Made by a program: the position numbers and the translations under genes | The notes under the pieces: model-generated | What the model saw: the letters and a program-made list of their open reading frames with translations, nothing else | Database searches by the model: none | What the model was told of the DNA's origin: nothing | Assembly: GCF_016086655.4 (NCBI RefSeq) | Contig: NC_052135.2 | Span: 20,550,363-20,614,362, forward strand | Origin: Lepeophtheirus salmonis | Lineage: Eukaryota; Arthropoda; Copepoda; Siphonostomatoida; Caligidae | Length of the DNA: 64,000 nucleotides | Direction of reading: 5' to 3' | Shown here: in pieces, positions 10,173-22,599 of the stretch | Position numbering within the stretch: position 1 is the stretch's first letter | Layout: every line of letters starts with the position of its first letter

Positions 10173-10907
10173 TAGTGGTATCACTCGGTCCAAGTTATAT
10201 TGTTATTCCAATTCGATCTTAATTATTGGACAAAGATTTTGGTTCATGCCGTAATCTCAGACAATAAAAGGAAATTTAATTGCTTACAAATCATGAACTG
10301 ATATTTTTGCAATCAATATAAAGATGGAGAGAACATTATTTTTTTCTCAATCTGTGGGCCGATTTTCTCTCCAATCCTGATTTATGAGTGATACAAATAT
10401 GGTTAATACATCAAATTTAACGTCCCATAAATGACGTAAGCAACTTTTCATATATAAAATAGGTCAATTTTGTCTTTGTTTGATGGATCTAGACAAAATT
10501 TATATTTGGCACTGATCTAGCCATTTTTTTAGACCAGTTCCGACCGAACTTCTTTAAAAGACCCGTTTAGTTATATCCACTAAAAAACATAACGGTCTTC
10601 TTGGTCTTACCTCACAAACACAAAAAAATATATTGTCTTTTGTTCGCAGTCGTGGATTTTTCTGTTTTTTCGCCTTAATCATTCTTCTAAATATCGATTG
10701 GTGCAAATTAGTGTAAGGTCTTGTTAAGCTCTGTAAATTATCAACAGTCATCGAATAATATTTTCATAGTTGCGAAGAGTTGGCTGACTACAAATTGATA
10801 TTTGCCCTTTTTATCTGTCTGTTTTCATAGAAAAGGTTGTGAGACACAATAAAGATAACTACGTGTCTCAGACCGGTATAAATTTTTCTGATCGAAGCCC
10901 AAAACTA
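10173..10907 (+). repeat. R1 hAT-like MITE interrupted by R9
   Basis: The left end reads TAGTGGTATCACTCGGTCC. The R1 body runs to about 10610 ('ccgattttctctccaatcct', 'gatttatgagtg', 'cgtcccataaatgacgt', 'aaaaacataacggtc'). The right end resumes at 10862 with GTCTCAGACCGGTATAAA and finishes CCCAAAACTA at 10907. The 240 bases between are not part of other R1 copies. Confidence 0.6.
10615..10850 (-). repeat. R9-like segment inside R1
   Basis: This insert resembles 22600-22790 in the block 'gttaagctctgtaaattat' to 'ttttcatagttgcgaagag' and lies within an R1 copy. Its exact boundaries and any target duplication are unclear. A 65-codon minus-strand frame crosses its left edge and has no motif. 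Confidence 0.35.
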
Positions 10908-11322
10908 AAATATATGTATTATTACATAGATATGAGATAATTCAAAGAACTACTGCATATTTTATTTTCTACCTATGCATAAAGATAGAATCAAGTAATT
11001 ATTAATTGCATCAACGTGCCGTCTACATACATCCCCTTATTACCTTACACTACAATTATTTAATAATAATGATAATGGGTTGAAAACCTATTTGTCGGCA
11101 AAAAAAAAAAAAAAACTTTTCCACAATTTATACCTCTTAATGATATATTCCTCGTTTTTTTTCTTTTTGCTTATTGTTATTTGAGCTTTTTTGCTATAAA
11201 TTATAGGGGTGTACCCCTCCCCCCCCCTCAAATACAGTTGTATGGGCTTACTATACCATAATATGTTTTCTTACATTCTACCTCTTCTTTAAAAAATGAT
11301 AATGATTACTTTAACAACTACA
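10908..11322. other. No recognisable gene; homopolymer runs
   Basis: An A-run lies near 11100-11114 and nine C at 11219-11227. Otherwise nothing recognised. Confidence 0.45.
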
Positions 11323-12387
11323 TTAGGGCGGCCTTTAAAATTCAACTTTTTGCTTTTACTTCTCTCTCTCTACCATTTTGTTACCTTCATTATAAACTTT
11401 GTTGTACAAATTATTTTGGATTTTAATTAATTTTTAATTGTGGCCCACCCATCTAAATGTTTTGTTCTAAGTTAAAAAATAATCGAAAAACAATTTAATC
11501 TTTTCAAGTTTTGAACTTTCCTTGTCCCCATAAATAAATTTCATCAGAATACTGCCAAATAATTTACCGAATTAGTAGTTCACGTAGTTTTAACTAAAAA
11601 AAATTTTTTTACCATCAATCAGATTATTAGCTCCGTGTTATGTCCCCCCAGTTAGTTTGTAATCAGGAATACTCTTATATAAGTTGTTAAAGTTGTATTT
11701 TGGTCAAACTTTGAAGGAAGATTACACAAGTAACACTTATTATTGAATTTAAGGCAAAAAAGTAATTTATCTCTGAGTACAAAATCAAAAACTGATCTCA
11801 GTCTTTCTCACACATCTTAATTCTTAAATATCTGGGATTATAGTAATTCGGTACCGTTATCGTTCATATTCATTTTTATCCTAAAGACAATTCTCAAATT
11901 AAAAGTAGGAATAATAAAACTTATGTAAAATTGTTTTTATGATTAAAAAGTGTTTGCATTGATTCTTAATCTTATTCTGAACTCGATATATTTCAATTTT
12001 TAAGATAAAATGATGAAAAGCGTCACTCTTTTTTACACTCTTACAACTTATTCAATATACATAGTATTGAGGAATATCATAGCTTATATTTATTATAAAA
12101 AAATATTCAATGTCATAACATATAACATCTCCAATTATTTTTATTCCGGTAATGATAAAATTATAATTTATTATAAGTTTCATTTGTGTTAAAATACAAA
12201 AAAGTACACAAATGTTCACAAATTTAATATTTTAGTCTAAAGTTTGCAGGCAAGGGGCAACTCTGAATGTTGCTCAAATGTAAGAAATTGTGGCACATGA
12301 TTCCATTTTAACTATTAAACTCGATTGAGAAAATGGATGGAGGAAAGTGAAAACATTATTTGAAGCACACAATCAGAGCCACCTTAA
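11323..12387 (-). repeat. R2 repeat with an internal expansion
   Basis: It begins TTAGGGCGGCC and ends GCCACCTTAA. The first about 200 and last about 200 bases follow the minus-oriented R2 copy at 2794-3373 ('accattttgttac', 'ggcccacccat', 'gaatgttgctcaaatgtaag'). The middle, roughly 11600-12190, has no counterpart in other copies, so the copy is 1065 bp instead of about 600. The 60-codon frame at 12010-12192 lies in this unmatched part and looks like chance. Confidence 0.55.
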
Positions 12388-15284
12388 TCTTTATAGGTAT
12401 TACTTTTACCCAAAAGTTGTTATACTTAATAATAACTTACCCTAATTTTTTTTCGCCTTTGTATTTATCGGGATACCTTCAATACTTCTAAGTTTTAATA
12501 GTCTTTGAAAAAGCTCATCCTTTACTTCTGTCAACATGACACCCTTTAACTTTTCTTAAGGGAAAAAATTGCCCCCTATTCGGACATAAAATATATTTAT
12601 TATATGTACAATAGTCACAGATGTGACCCTCATAAAAGATATTTAAAGTATTATTTTATTTTTAAAAATTTATATGTACAGCACTCAGCCCATTGCTCCC
12701 TTATCCAATTTGGACAATGATTTAAAAAACAAAGAAAAACAGTGCTTCCAACTCTTTAATGACTTATATTTTTAAAAAAAGCTAATTTAATTGTAGTAAA
12801 CAAGCCTATACTTTAGCTTGGCCTGGTAAAAGGCTTGTTAAAAAAAGCTTGAGTTGGGGATTATAAAATATAGACTTGTATTTTAAATGTATTTTGAATA
12901 GTAGTATAGTAACAAAATAATATTAGTTGTAATAAGTAATTCATGTTTAAGAGGGAAGAAAATTAACACCAATTAAAATAAATTCCATATAAAGATACAG
13001 GAAGCTTCGAAATCCCCGAAGGAAAACGAAATTACTTTGGAATCCAAAGTTTTTTTTATATAATATCATAAATAATATTATTCAATTTTTCTTTATATAA
13101 ATATATAATATTAATTTTTAATTACCTATCAAACCCTCATATGTGATGTATAGTATGAAATTATATTTTCCCTTTTGGATCAAGGAAAGCTCCCTTGATT
13201 AATAAACTTTGAGTACATAGAATGACGTAATAATTATTAATTATATTTTAACTAATCAATATATTCTGGTAATTATGTGTTATATCGATTTGTGAAATAA
13301 AATAATAATTAAGTAATACCAGTTCTTTTTATCAAATGTCAAACATAATTTGGAAAAAACTTTTAACTATAAATAGAATTGGATAGAAATAATTAGTGTT
13401 CTGTCAACTTGAGTAAAATATTTCAATATTTTGGCAAATGAGTTTTTTTGTTAAAAATAGAGTGGCATTTCTCGAGTTTTTTTATTTTGATTCTTACTTT
13501 GTTTTCATTAGTTAATATTGTGAAGAAAAAATATGTAATTAGTTACCTAGTTTTTTTCTACTTTTTCCAAATTATAATGGGCATTGGTCAACAAAAAACA
13601 ATCAAGTGATATTGCTGTATTGACTAGAGTTGTTAGAAATCAATTTGTGTAGAGTGGATAGATTAGAACAAAAAGGACAGAAGGAAAAAATCAAGCGGCC
13701 ACACATGTAAAAATCAAATTCCATTCGAATTTTCCAACTTCCCGCTTCAACCGAGATAGCTTATTTTCTTCAAAATTATTTTGAAACTGCAATCTATTAT
13801 AATATAATATTATAGTACGAGTATGTATGTATGTCCACGGATTAGCAAGTATTCTTAGTATATATAGAAATAAGTTAATATATAGAAATAATATCCTTTG
13901 CTAATTTTTTTAGCTTTCAAATGGTATAACTTTTTGGAAATTTTGAAGAAAAAAATTGTGGCAGCTAGAGCATTTTTAAATTGCAGCAGCCCCGTACGGC
14001 AATCTTGCCCCTTAGTTTAAGTTGTATCACCACCTTGTCAACGTTTTCAAGTATATTATGGATTAAAACACGTTTTAGGGCCGGATATTGTGAAGAAAGT
14101 CTGTGGGCCTACTTTTCAAGAACATATCGCAAAATGTGTTTCGTCCAATGGTGTTTTTTTTTAATTAAGAAGGTTTGGGTCGAATTTTTGTAAAATATAT
14201 GTGTAAAAACATGATAAAAAAACACTTCAACGTTTTTTTCAAAATCTAAGTTAAAATTTGCTCAAAATTGAAAAAAAAAGTTATTATAACTTTGACCAAC
14301 AATTTGACACAATCTATAATTATTTAGTAAGATACATATTTTGACTCCATATAGAAATTATATTTTGTTTCAAATCGGTATTTGTATAGGAAAAACACTT
14401 TCCCCTATGTTTTTCTACATATTATTATACTTTATTCGTACAACAAATAAATATGTGTTCCATAGATTAGACCAATTAAAATTGTTTGGAGTTATTTGGA
14501 TTTTTAAACAAATGATGTACTGCAAAGAGGTATTCCTATTAACCCTGCCATTTCCTTTTATCATTTATTGCATTTAACATACTTTAAATTTTACAGTAAA
14601 CTGAACAATATTAAATGTACAGAAAAGGTATGTTGTCTAATCTTAATGTTGTGGAATTATAAAAGATCATGGAATTAATTATTGACTGAATTTTGAAGTA
14701 AACAATCTGGGAAAGAAACATAATGAGTTAATTATTTGGTTATTTGTTGGGGTTGAGAGATAAAAATGAGCCGATTAAAAAATATTACTATGTCGATTAT
14801 TGAGTGAATCAATAAGACAAATAAAAATAAAAATTTAATAAACTTTTTGAAAAAAGGTGATTGAAAAAATTGCAAATGTTTAGCGTTACAAAACTAAACT
14901 TTGATGAGATTTGGTAATAAAATCAATCTGACTCAATGAAAAATGATTTTTTTAAAGTTTGGTAATCAATTTAACATTGAAGTCGAGTGGAACTCAGTCA
15001 ATAACTATTTGAGTATACAAAACACTCCCTCCTAGCGATTAAGAACACAAATTAAATATTTTTCAAAAAAAAGATTAATTATCTCCAAAGTTTAGATTTA
15101 TATATTTATACATTATTTTATACTCAATTTTTTTTTTGTCTATTTAGCTACTTTTTTTCTATATTTATGACAGCATAAATAATGTTGATAATAATTTATT
15201 TGGAGACATCAATGTCATTCTTTCCCTATTGATTAATGGAAGTAGCACAGATAGAATATATTTATGAATGAGTACGATCCTTGT
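12388..15284. other. Long A+T-rich stretch without recognised genes
   Basis: A (TATG)-type microsatellite occurs near 13820-13835 and a doubled 'atatatagaaata' near 13860-13890. A short GC-richer patch (13975-14130) contains a 70-codon plus-strand frame with a TTG start. Neither it nor the 78-codon frame at 14341-14577 shows a motif I recognise. Confidence 0.45.
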
Positions 15285-15480
15285 AACCTTATGGAGAAGA
15301 ATTTTTACGACTTTTACCTGTGGGTGGCGTGGAAAACGCAGTATTTTGACTTGGCGTATAACTTAGGCAATTGGTACTTTGCGTAGTCAGAGACGTCAAG
15401 GTAAATCTTTAACAGGAACAACCTCGACAATGTTACGCAAAACAAACTTCTCGGTGGCTTTGTCCATGGAGCAAGGTTTT
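15285..15480 (-). pseudogene. Ribosomal protein S26 (RPS26) pseudogene fragment
   Basis: Read on the minus strand, an ATG at 15467-15465 opens M followed by DKATEKFVLRNIVEVVPVKD, matching the eSL/S26 segment with 'DKAIKKFVIRNIVE'. A TGA stop follows. One base out of frame the match resumes as DVSDYAK and YQLPKLYAKSKYCVFHATH, corresponding to 'LPKLY.K..YC..C..H'. After a second shift KVVK is seen, where the family has 'SKVVR'. This covers about residues 29-88 of a protein that is about 115 long in animals. One of the paired cysteines after 'YC' is replaced. S26 is a small-subunit protein at the mRNA exit channel. This copy, with a stop and at least two frameshifts, is dead. The lack of any intron in the aligned part fits a processed copy, but no poly(A) or target duplication was seen. 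Confidence 0.8.
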
Positions 15481-16624
15481 AATCTATGGATGTACTGAAT
15501 ATTCCATTTACTATATTTAAAGATTAGTATATTAATGTTAAAATAGTTTAAAAAGTAGAAACAGGGTTTTCTATAGATGAGGTTGCGAAATTGCTTACAA
15601 TTTAAATATATTTTTTTCTATTGATAACATGATTAAAATGAAGTGAAAGAAAAATTGATATTGTTATTTCCTCTAAAGGATTACTTTCATGGTTAACAGC
15701 TGGGATTTGTTAATCAGCTAAAAGTCAGTTATAATTCTCTCTAAAATTTGTTTACATATAGGTAGAAAGCCTGGTTTGAGTAAGATATCCATAGAAATTT
15801 TCACGCAATTTCAACCACAAGTTTTTTTTTTCATTGCCATTTTGGCCATGTTGTCGATCAAAAAACCTTTTTTTATTAAAACAAGCTTCAAAATACGTCA
15901 CTATCACAGAACATTATTATTAATAAAACCTGATTCCACTTTTTAAACTATTTTACTTAAATATGCTTTGCTGTAATTATAAAATATGGGAACTACTTGA
16001 CATGTCTACAACATTTGTGTTTGGACCTTCCATTATTAACCCGCTTGGTAGTTATTTTCCCATCCATAAAGTACGCATAATAATTATTGCATTTTATGTT
16101 TCTCAAATGCCCTAAAAGATCTCGTTTTTTTGTTAATTAGTAATGTATTTAGAACCTTGTTGTTCAAAAACTTGCTTCGTCTGTATATGAGAGAACAAAG
16201 TTCTCATAAATCAAAACACACACACACTAATTTAGAAAGATTAAAAAATTATATTCTTTCCTAAAAGTTTTTTTTTTTTGTTGGGAATAAAAAGAAATGA
16301 ATACAGAATAAATATATAAACTTTTCTTTGTGTTTCCATTTTTTTTTCTTTGGTGTGTGTGCCTAATTTGTCTCCTTCTACAGAAACAGAAAAATAATGA
16401 GAGTCATTAAAATTATATTCATTTTTATTAAGTATTATTTATACATGTATACAAATTTCTAAGATATGTGTAAAGCCAAAATTAAAATACAACAGAGTTA
16501 CACAGTTATAGATTGCCACATGTCATTATCATTCTTGAACACAACTCGTTTTTCAGAATAAACACAAATGCTATTTATTTTCAATTCAGCTATTTTTGTG
16601 AGTTGATATTTAATTTAATGCAGC
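15481..16624. other. No recognisable gene
   Basis: A short (CA)n run is at about 16218-16228. The 15481-15505 stretch might be a few more decayed codons of the RPS26 copy. Otherwise nothing recognised. Confidence 0.45.
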
Positions 16625-16775
16625 ATTTAAGGGCTTATAAGGATATTAAGGGGCAGTCACAAACCGAGTGGTCACTTAGGGGTAGGAAAATGCAGTCTAA
16701 AGTTACATCAATGATCGTTGAGGAGGTAGGGGTGTTAACTCAAACCACACAGACTTGAATAACGTGACAAAATGG
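16625..16775 (+). repeat. R7 dispersed repeat, copy 2
   Basis: GC-richer than its flanks. The segment 'gttgaggaggtaggggtgtt' and the ending 'cagacttgaataacgtgac' match 1815-1925. An 81-codon frame across it (16513-16758, TTG start) carries no recognised motif. Confidence 0.45.
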
Positions 16776-17087
16776 CATAAATGACGTCATAGTAAACAGG
16801 AGACAAGTAAATTAATATAATGTTTTCTAAAAAAAACTTCATTAAGTGAAATGTAGAACAACTTTTTAATAGCCCATCAGAATACTAAGCCATGTTCAGT
16901 TTAAAAATTATATATAACTTTCTTTAAAATAACTTAATTAAATTAAATATAAGAAAAACAAATATTTTAGGGGAGGTAAGCATAAAAATACATGAAACAA
17001 TCCTCGTAAGGAGGAGAGGGGGGTAATAGGTGTTTGAATTATTAGAAAAAACCATGTGTGCTATGAATCAATAATATTACCCTAATA
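16776..17087. other. No recognisable feature
   Basis: A TGACGTCA site occurs near 16790 without a promoter context. Nothing else recognised. Confidence 0.4.
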
Positions 17088-17565
17088 TATATTGGTCTAA
17101 CCGAAATCTTTTCTTTTGTTTTTTCTGTTTGATATTAAGTTACTTTTTCTTAGACTGATTTGCACAAATATTTTGATCCACACTTCAATCTCAGATTGTG
17201 GCCCAAAATTTAATCGTTTTCCAATCGTGGACTGATATCTTGGGTCTCAATTGTACCGATTTTCTCAACTAACCTGATCTATGATTTTTACTAACATGAT
17301 TTACATAATACATTAAACTTTATATTATATTATTGTAGGTTGATATTTACAAAATTTATACATACATGCCACCAGGAATAGTTTATTTGTATAATTTTTC
17401 TAGAACAAATTTTAAATGAAAACGATCCAGAACGATTTTTTTTCATAGACCAATTTATACATCTTTTTTATAAAACTGGTACACACAAATTCCTTTAAAT
17501 GGCAAAATTAACTCGGTCCTAATATTAGTCTCAGACCGGTTTAGGACAATTACAACAAAACAAAA
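17088..17565 (+). repeat. R1 hAT-like MITE, diverged copy
   Basis: The R1 order is visible: 'cagattgtggcccaaaattt', 'aatcgttttccaatcgtgga', 'ccgattttctcaactaacct', 'ttgtaggttgatatt', 'ctcggtcctaat' and 'gtctcagaccggttta'. The left end is too eroded to place exactly. Confidence 0.55.
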
Positions 17566-18270
17566 CATTTTAGTATTGATAGAAATAACAGGTAATTTCG
17601 GCCAAATATTGGGGTCTATGATTTTGTAATGATGTAAGACATTTCTTGGGAATTGTTGACGACGAATTTTAAGATGTTTCGCGTAAATTTACCACATTTT
17701 CTTAGGTAACTATACAACAACATCAACCATACTTCCTACATGGCAACGCTTATAGCTAATTATGCAGTCTATGAACTTCTGATATTTAGTATTTAACAGA
17801 AAAATAAATATATTTAAAGTTAAAATCAAAAAAAAACTGTCAGTGAAAGAAAGTATAAAAAAATAATATTATAAAAAACTTATATTTTGTAATAATATGA
17901 AGTATATATTTTTAAGTTTCTTTCAAAGATATGTATGGAACTTTTTAGATAGAAAAAAGGAGGGGGTCCCCTTTTTCACTAGTATTTTTTCTTCTGAAAG
18001 TATTTAATGGAAAAACTTTAATACAATGAAAAAATACATCTTTTTCTCTTTTTCAAATTGTGTATGTAAATTATACATATATTCATGAAATCAAGTTTAT
18101 AATATCAATATTTGAATAATCAAGTATTTATTGTTTGATGTAGTTTTTCTTTTCTTACTTGGAATCAAATTATTTAATTATGATTACGTAATATTAAAAA
18201 TATGGAAGTTAATTTTTTATTTAAGACCTTAATACATATTCAAAGTTTTATTTCATATTTACAATGTACA
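17566..18270. other. No recognisable feature
   Basis: A+T-rich, no repeat or gene recognised. Confidence 0.45.
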
Positions 18271-19090
18271 TTAGGGTAGTTTTTATTGTGTACCTATAAA
18301 ATCAATGTTTTTATTTTCAATCTCTTACCTTCTCAATCTACTATAATAGTAGAAATATATTCTGCTGCCAAAAAATAATTACATTTGAGCGACATTCAGA
18401 GATAGACAGGCTTGAATCTTAAACTTCTGACTATAATTTTAATTTCCTCAACATTATAATTGATGCTCAAAAGGATTCAACATACTACAAAAACTACTAA
18501 AGCATTAGAGATATCAGCATAAAACTTGTTTATACGGATGGTCAAAGTTGATACCCTACATAACTTTATGCCTTGCACGGAAAAATGCCCTAGAGCCAGG
18601 TCGAGGGCAAAAGGTATTCAATCATATTTTAAGAGCCCCTAAGCTATTTATTCCCACCCTTTTCTCCTCCTATACATATTGCAATAATAATATTACTTAT
18701 ACTTGAAGGTACTCCCTTGGGAGATGGAACAAACAAATATATTTAGATATTTATCATAAATAATGTTAAGCGAATTTATAATATGTTATTATTCATCTTA
18801 AAGTTTGAAACAAATACGGGCAATTTTCTCTTGGGAATTTTCCTAACTGGCAATTTTCCCTCAATGGCAGTTTTCCTAGTACCTTTTATGTTATTACAAA
18901 AAATTGGAGGTAACCAAAAAAAAAACACCTAATTTTTCAATATAAGGCAAAACATTAAAAAGTATGTAGCACCATTAAATATTAATTGATGTCAAAAATA
19001 TTTTAAACAGCGTAATTTAATTATGAAGGGAACAAAATGAAGTCGTGAGAACAGTAAAAATAAAAAAATCATTTTTCTGAGTCACCCTAA
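18271..19090 (+). repeat. R2 repeat interrupted by R5
   Basis: The ends are TTAGGGTAG and CACCCTAA. The body 'atcaatgtttttattttcaa', 'acatttgagcgacattcaga' and 'accattaaatattaattgat' matches 32273-32886. Removing the 320-bp insert at 18571-18890 leaves about 500 bp, near the family's usual size. Confidence 0.65.
18571..18890 (+). repeat. R5 element nested in R2
   Basis: The insert starts after 'aactttatg' and ends in 'ccttttatg', so TTTATG (18565-18570 and 18885-18890) may be a target duplication. The uninterrupted R2 copy at 32273-32886 reads 'gactttatgtaag' at this point. Its ends carry ACGGAAAAATGCC and, inverted, AGGAAAACTGCC. The body ('cttgaaggtactcccttggg', 'agatggaacaaa', 'ggcaattttc') matches both arms of 51590-52750. 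Confidence 0.65.
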
Positions 19091-19964
19091 TGTCTATAAA
19101 TGTATGTTCGCTGGATTTACATTCAGATGAAAAAAACTTTAATTTTCCATTCTTCTGTGTTTATCTTTGAAGAGTTATGTAGGGTTTATTTCTTGGATTT
19201 TTTTACTAATATTATCCAGTCCATTTATTATAAAACGCTTTTTCATTACTAGATCCTTTTTGTAATAAAATACATCTTTTATGCCAATATGAAAATATCA
19301 TAATGCCCTGAGACCCAGGGCTGTCCTTGAGATTTTGTAAAGGGGAGGGGGCTGTAGATATGACTTTTTATATGACAAGACTTATTTTTTAATAATCTCT
19401 TTTTTTAGAGAATACATTATCCACCTTAATAAATCTCAATAAATATTTTATTAAAGATTTTTGTAGGAAACTATTTAGTTTAGAAAATAAGAGATAATAA
19501 GACATTTTCCATAAAAATAGACGTCCTTTGGCTTTTGCTATATTTATCAATCTGGAACGTCATTAAAAATGCTCTACACAAGTATTTGAGAAAAGTGCAG
19601 GAAATCTTGATTTTTGCAAATAAATTTACAATAACCATTCCATCGAAAGCACCAATCTAGTCACAAGAACTTCTAACAAACTAACTACCAAGAACCATAA
19701 TAAGTGAGTTAGACAGATTTACAAATCAATTGAGAAGATGAAGGACATTTAATTTCCGAGTTTGATATTTCTTCCAGGTTTGGTTCATGTACTTTTTTTT
19801 AAATGTTCCTTTACTCAGATGGAGTTGCACTGATTAAGTAAACATTATAGTAATTTTATCAAGTACTTAACCTAGGAATTATCATTGAATTCAATACATA
19901 TGTGGATACGCAAAAAAAAAATCAACCAAAAATTAACGTGGTAATCCTAATAATTTAAAGAGTA
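19091..19964. other. No gene; one short shared segment
   Basis: About 35 bases ending 'gatggagttgcact' near 19795-19835 recur near 59060-59110, so a short dispersed repeat may lie here. Nothing else recognised. Confidence 0.4.
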
Positions 19965-20370
19965 TCTTTGAGTAGAGCTGCGTAACTATTATAGTGATTC
20001 ATTAAATTAGCTGTTTGCGGCTATGATATGAAGAAAATAAAGACAAATCCCACTCCGAATCTTCCCAGGACATAAACAGGATTAACCCAGATGATGATCC
20101 CAAAATTATGCTCTGAGTCCAATAAGGACTTACACTTCTAACTCAGCAACAAATCTTCAGTGTTACTTTTCGTCTTTTATACACTGGTGATTACTTTATA
20201 CTTATATATTTTCTCCTTAAGAATGGAAGCATAGAGATTAAAGCTTTGAACAAAAAAATATGAATAAGAGCACAAACATCCTGCAAGTTACCAACTTATA
20301 CTTTTTTAATGATGCTCATAAGAATCTCCACAATTTTTTCTTTCCTACAAATACATAGTGTATAATTCCT
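19965..20370 (+). repeat. R4 repeat, fairly complete copy
   Basis: It contains in order 'attaaattagctg', 'atgaagaaaataaagacaaa', 'tcccactccgaatct', 'aggacataaacagg', 'aaggacttacacttctaact', 'cagcaacaaatct' and 'gcaagttaccaac'. Similar orders occur at 23225-23494, 28375-29065, 54040-54300 and 63465-63605. No coding capacity. Confidence 0.6.
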
Positions 20371-20384
20371 TCTCTAGGAAAGAC

Positions 20385-20470
20385 CGTTAATTGAACCTAT
20401 ACACTTTGAGTTCCAGAGAGTAGTTTCTCCCGAGCACGTTTTCCACTGAGCTACGTTCTTACATTATGGG
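20385..20470 (-). repeat. R6 tRNA-derived SINE-like head
   Basis: On the minus strand ACGTAGCTCAGTGGAAAAC has the form of a pol III A-box, and AGGTTCAATTAAC about 50 bases later that of a B-box. The spacing and order are those of a tRNA gene, but the acceptor stem does not pair and no CCA-compatible end exists. The copy at 53838-53920 has the same layout. Such heads are typical of SINEs, small retroposons transcribed by RNA polymerase III. Confidence 0.55.
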
Positions 20471-20793
20471 GTTTACCGTTTACATTTTTACCATGTAGGA
20501 CGGTTTGTAACACCTCATATCCCTCATATACTATCTACAATATTTCTCATCATCCCACTTTAAAAGTTGCATTACTCGCAATTTGTGGTAGTACATTATA
20601 GATCTGTTTAAAAAAAAAGGTCTTGATAATTCAGGCAGAAAAAAAGAACATCACGAAATTGATTTCAATATAGATTTGCATTTGCATATTTTTTTTATGC
20701 TAATTGGGAGTGGGGGGGATATACATATAGGTATGACTATTAGTTCAGGTATTCATAAATTTGATTTAACTAATTTTATTTTACATTTGTATA
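20471..20793. other. No recognisable feature
   Basis: No repeat or gene recognised. Confidence 0.4.
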
Positions 20794-21398
20794 TTAGCGT
20801 GGCTCCTATTGTTTATTTAAGATTTTAAGATATCAATGTTTTTATTTTCATTCTCTCTAATAGTTAAGTCATATCACTGTGTCAAAAGTTCTAGCATTTG
20901 AGTGCCTTTTGAGAATTAGTCCCCATTGCCTTTAAAACTTTTGACTCAAATTTTAAAATTTCTCAACATTTGTTGACGTTTAATTCTAAGCACGAATGAA
21001 AGGTAGAGTAAATTAAAATTTTAAGAAGATAAGGGCAGAGTACAACAAATAATTGCCTTTTTAGAGATCACGATGTAATTTGTAACACAGCAAATATGAA
21101 ATAGGTAATCTAATTTCTGCTAAAAATAATTGACTATTGAAACTACAAACACAACTAAACCAGTCAAGGAATTGTCAAACAATAAGTTTATGTTACAAAA
21201 AAAGTTTATATTTGTAAATGGAGATATCCAATATTTTTTGCTTAATTTTTTAATTTAGGACAAAACATTAAAAAGTGAAGGGGACCATTAAATATTCATT
21301 AAACTTAAAAAGATTTAACAACAACTTATTATGAAGGGGACAAAATTGAAGCATGAGATAAATAAAACGAAAAAATGAATTTTTACGAATCACTCTAA
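20794..21398 (+). repeat. R2 repeat, near full length
   Basis: The ends are TTAGCGTGGCTC and CACTCTAA. The body matches R2 ('tcaatgtttttattttcatt', 'aaaacattaaaaagtgaagg', 'ggaccattaaatattcatta', 'gggacaaaattgaag'). At 605 bp it is one of the best copies. Confidence 0.65.
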
Positions 21399-21929
21399 TT
21401 TATTTATACACATATAGGTAACAGGAGGAGGAGGAAGATTCAAAAGTTTATTTTTGTATATATAAGATGTATTCTTCATTAATTAGGTCTTTTCAGAATA
21501 TTCATATATTATATTTTAAATTTTAACAAATAAGATGTTTATGTTTAAAACTACTTGGTTATCACAATGTTTGCAAAAAAAAAAAAAAGTAAACAACTTA
21601 ATTACAAACTAACTGGGATAACTTCTTTGTGCAGAAAAGGAAAGAAGAATTAATTGATGCAAAAAGCTATCATGAACATTTAAATGCCTTCAATCATTTC
21701 TCAACATATTAATTAATATATTTCATTTGGGTATTTTTCCTTTCTTCATTTAATTGACTGGATGTCAATTCAAGAGTCAGATAAATGCACAAAATGAAAG
21801 GTAAAAAATAACTATAATTAAAGCAGATGTAAGTACACGACAAAACAACAAAAAACTAATGTGGTTTTAACTCTTACTCCTTTATTGCTTGCTTACGTAC
21901 CTGTTTAATATACCTTTACATACCTATAC
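21399..21929. other. No gene; A-run near 21575
   Basis: A 14-base A-run near 21575-21588. Nothing else recognised. Confidence 0.4.
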
Positions 21930-22254
21930 TAGTGATGAGACTGGGTCCAAGACCAAGTTTTTTTGATTTGGTCTTGAAGGATTTTTTCTTAGCAGGTTGG
22001 ACGGATATTTTGCTCCATTACTGTAATTTAATAGTTTACAAATTTTCCCATTATTTTAAGTCTCAAAATATAAACTGACTTTTTTTGTCTCAATCTGTTG
22101 ACAAATCATCCCTATTCCCATCAATGAATTGTTTGAATATAATTTATGTTACATATTTGACTTCATATTACGTCATTGTTCCAATGTTCACAATTTTAAA
22201 ACACACATGACATCATTTAAAATTAATCACTTGAATTGTTCTAGATATTTACAT
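21930..22254 (+). repeat. R1 hAT-like MITE, left two thirds
   Basis: Starts TAGTGATGAGACTGGGTCC and continues through 'ttggacggatattttg', 'aatctgttgacaaatc', 'tacgtcattgttccaatgtt' and 'cacaattttaaaacacacat'. It stops where the next, inverted R1 copy begins. Confidence 0.6.
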
Positions 22255-22540
22255 TAGTGTCGAGTTTTAGTTTCAAATCCTGGAGGACTGAATTTATTCG
22301 GTCCTTTAAAGAAGTACGGTATAAACTGGTCGCAGATAATTTTTTTTCTCTCACCAATCTTTTAAATAATTCCATCTGAAGCCGTGCCATTCAAAATTAG
22401 GTATGGACTGATTCTATTTATGAATTGTAATTCACGTTATATAATGAGGACTGTGTAGCATAAATCATTTTTGTTCATCCCATAAATCTGGATAGGCAAG
22501 AAAATATGTCTATTGGTTGAGACCAAAAAATATCAGTATT
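22255..22540 (-). repeat. R1 hAT-like MITE, inverted neighbour
   Basis: Begins TAGTGTCGAGTTTTAG, the right end of R1 read inward, and follows 26355-26737 ('ggactgaatttattcggtcc', 'aaatctggataggcaagaaa', 'tattggttgagacc'). The far end is lost. Confidence 0.55.
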
Positions 22541-22599
22541 TATCACTTCGTTACCTTTATTGTATTTTGGAACCTTTCATTCGAAAAGAAATCTGAAAA

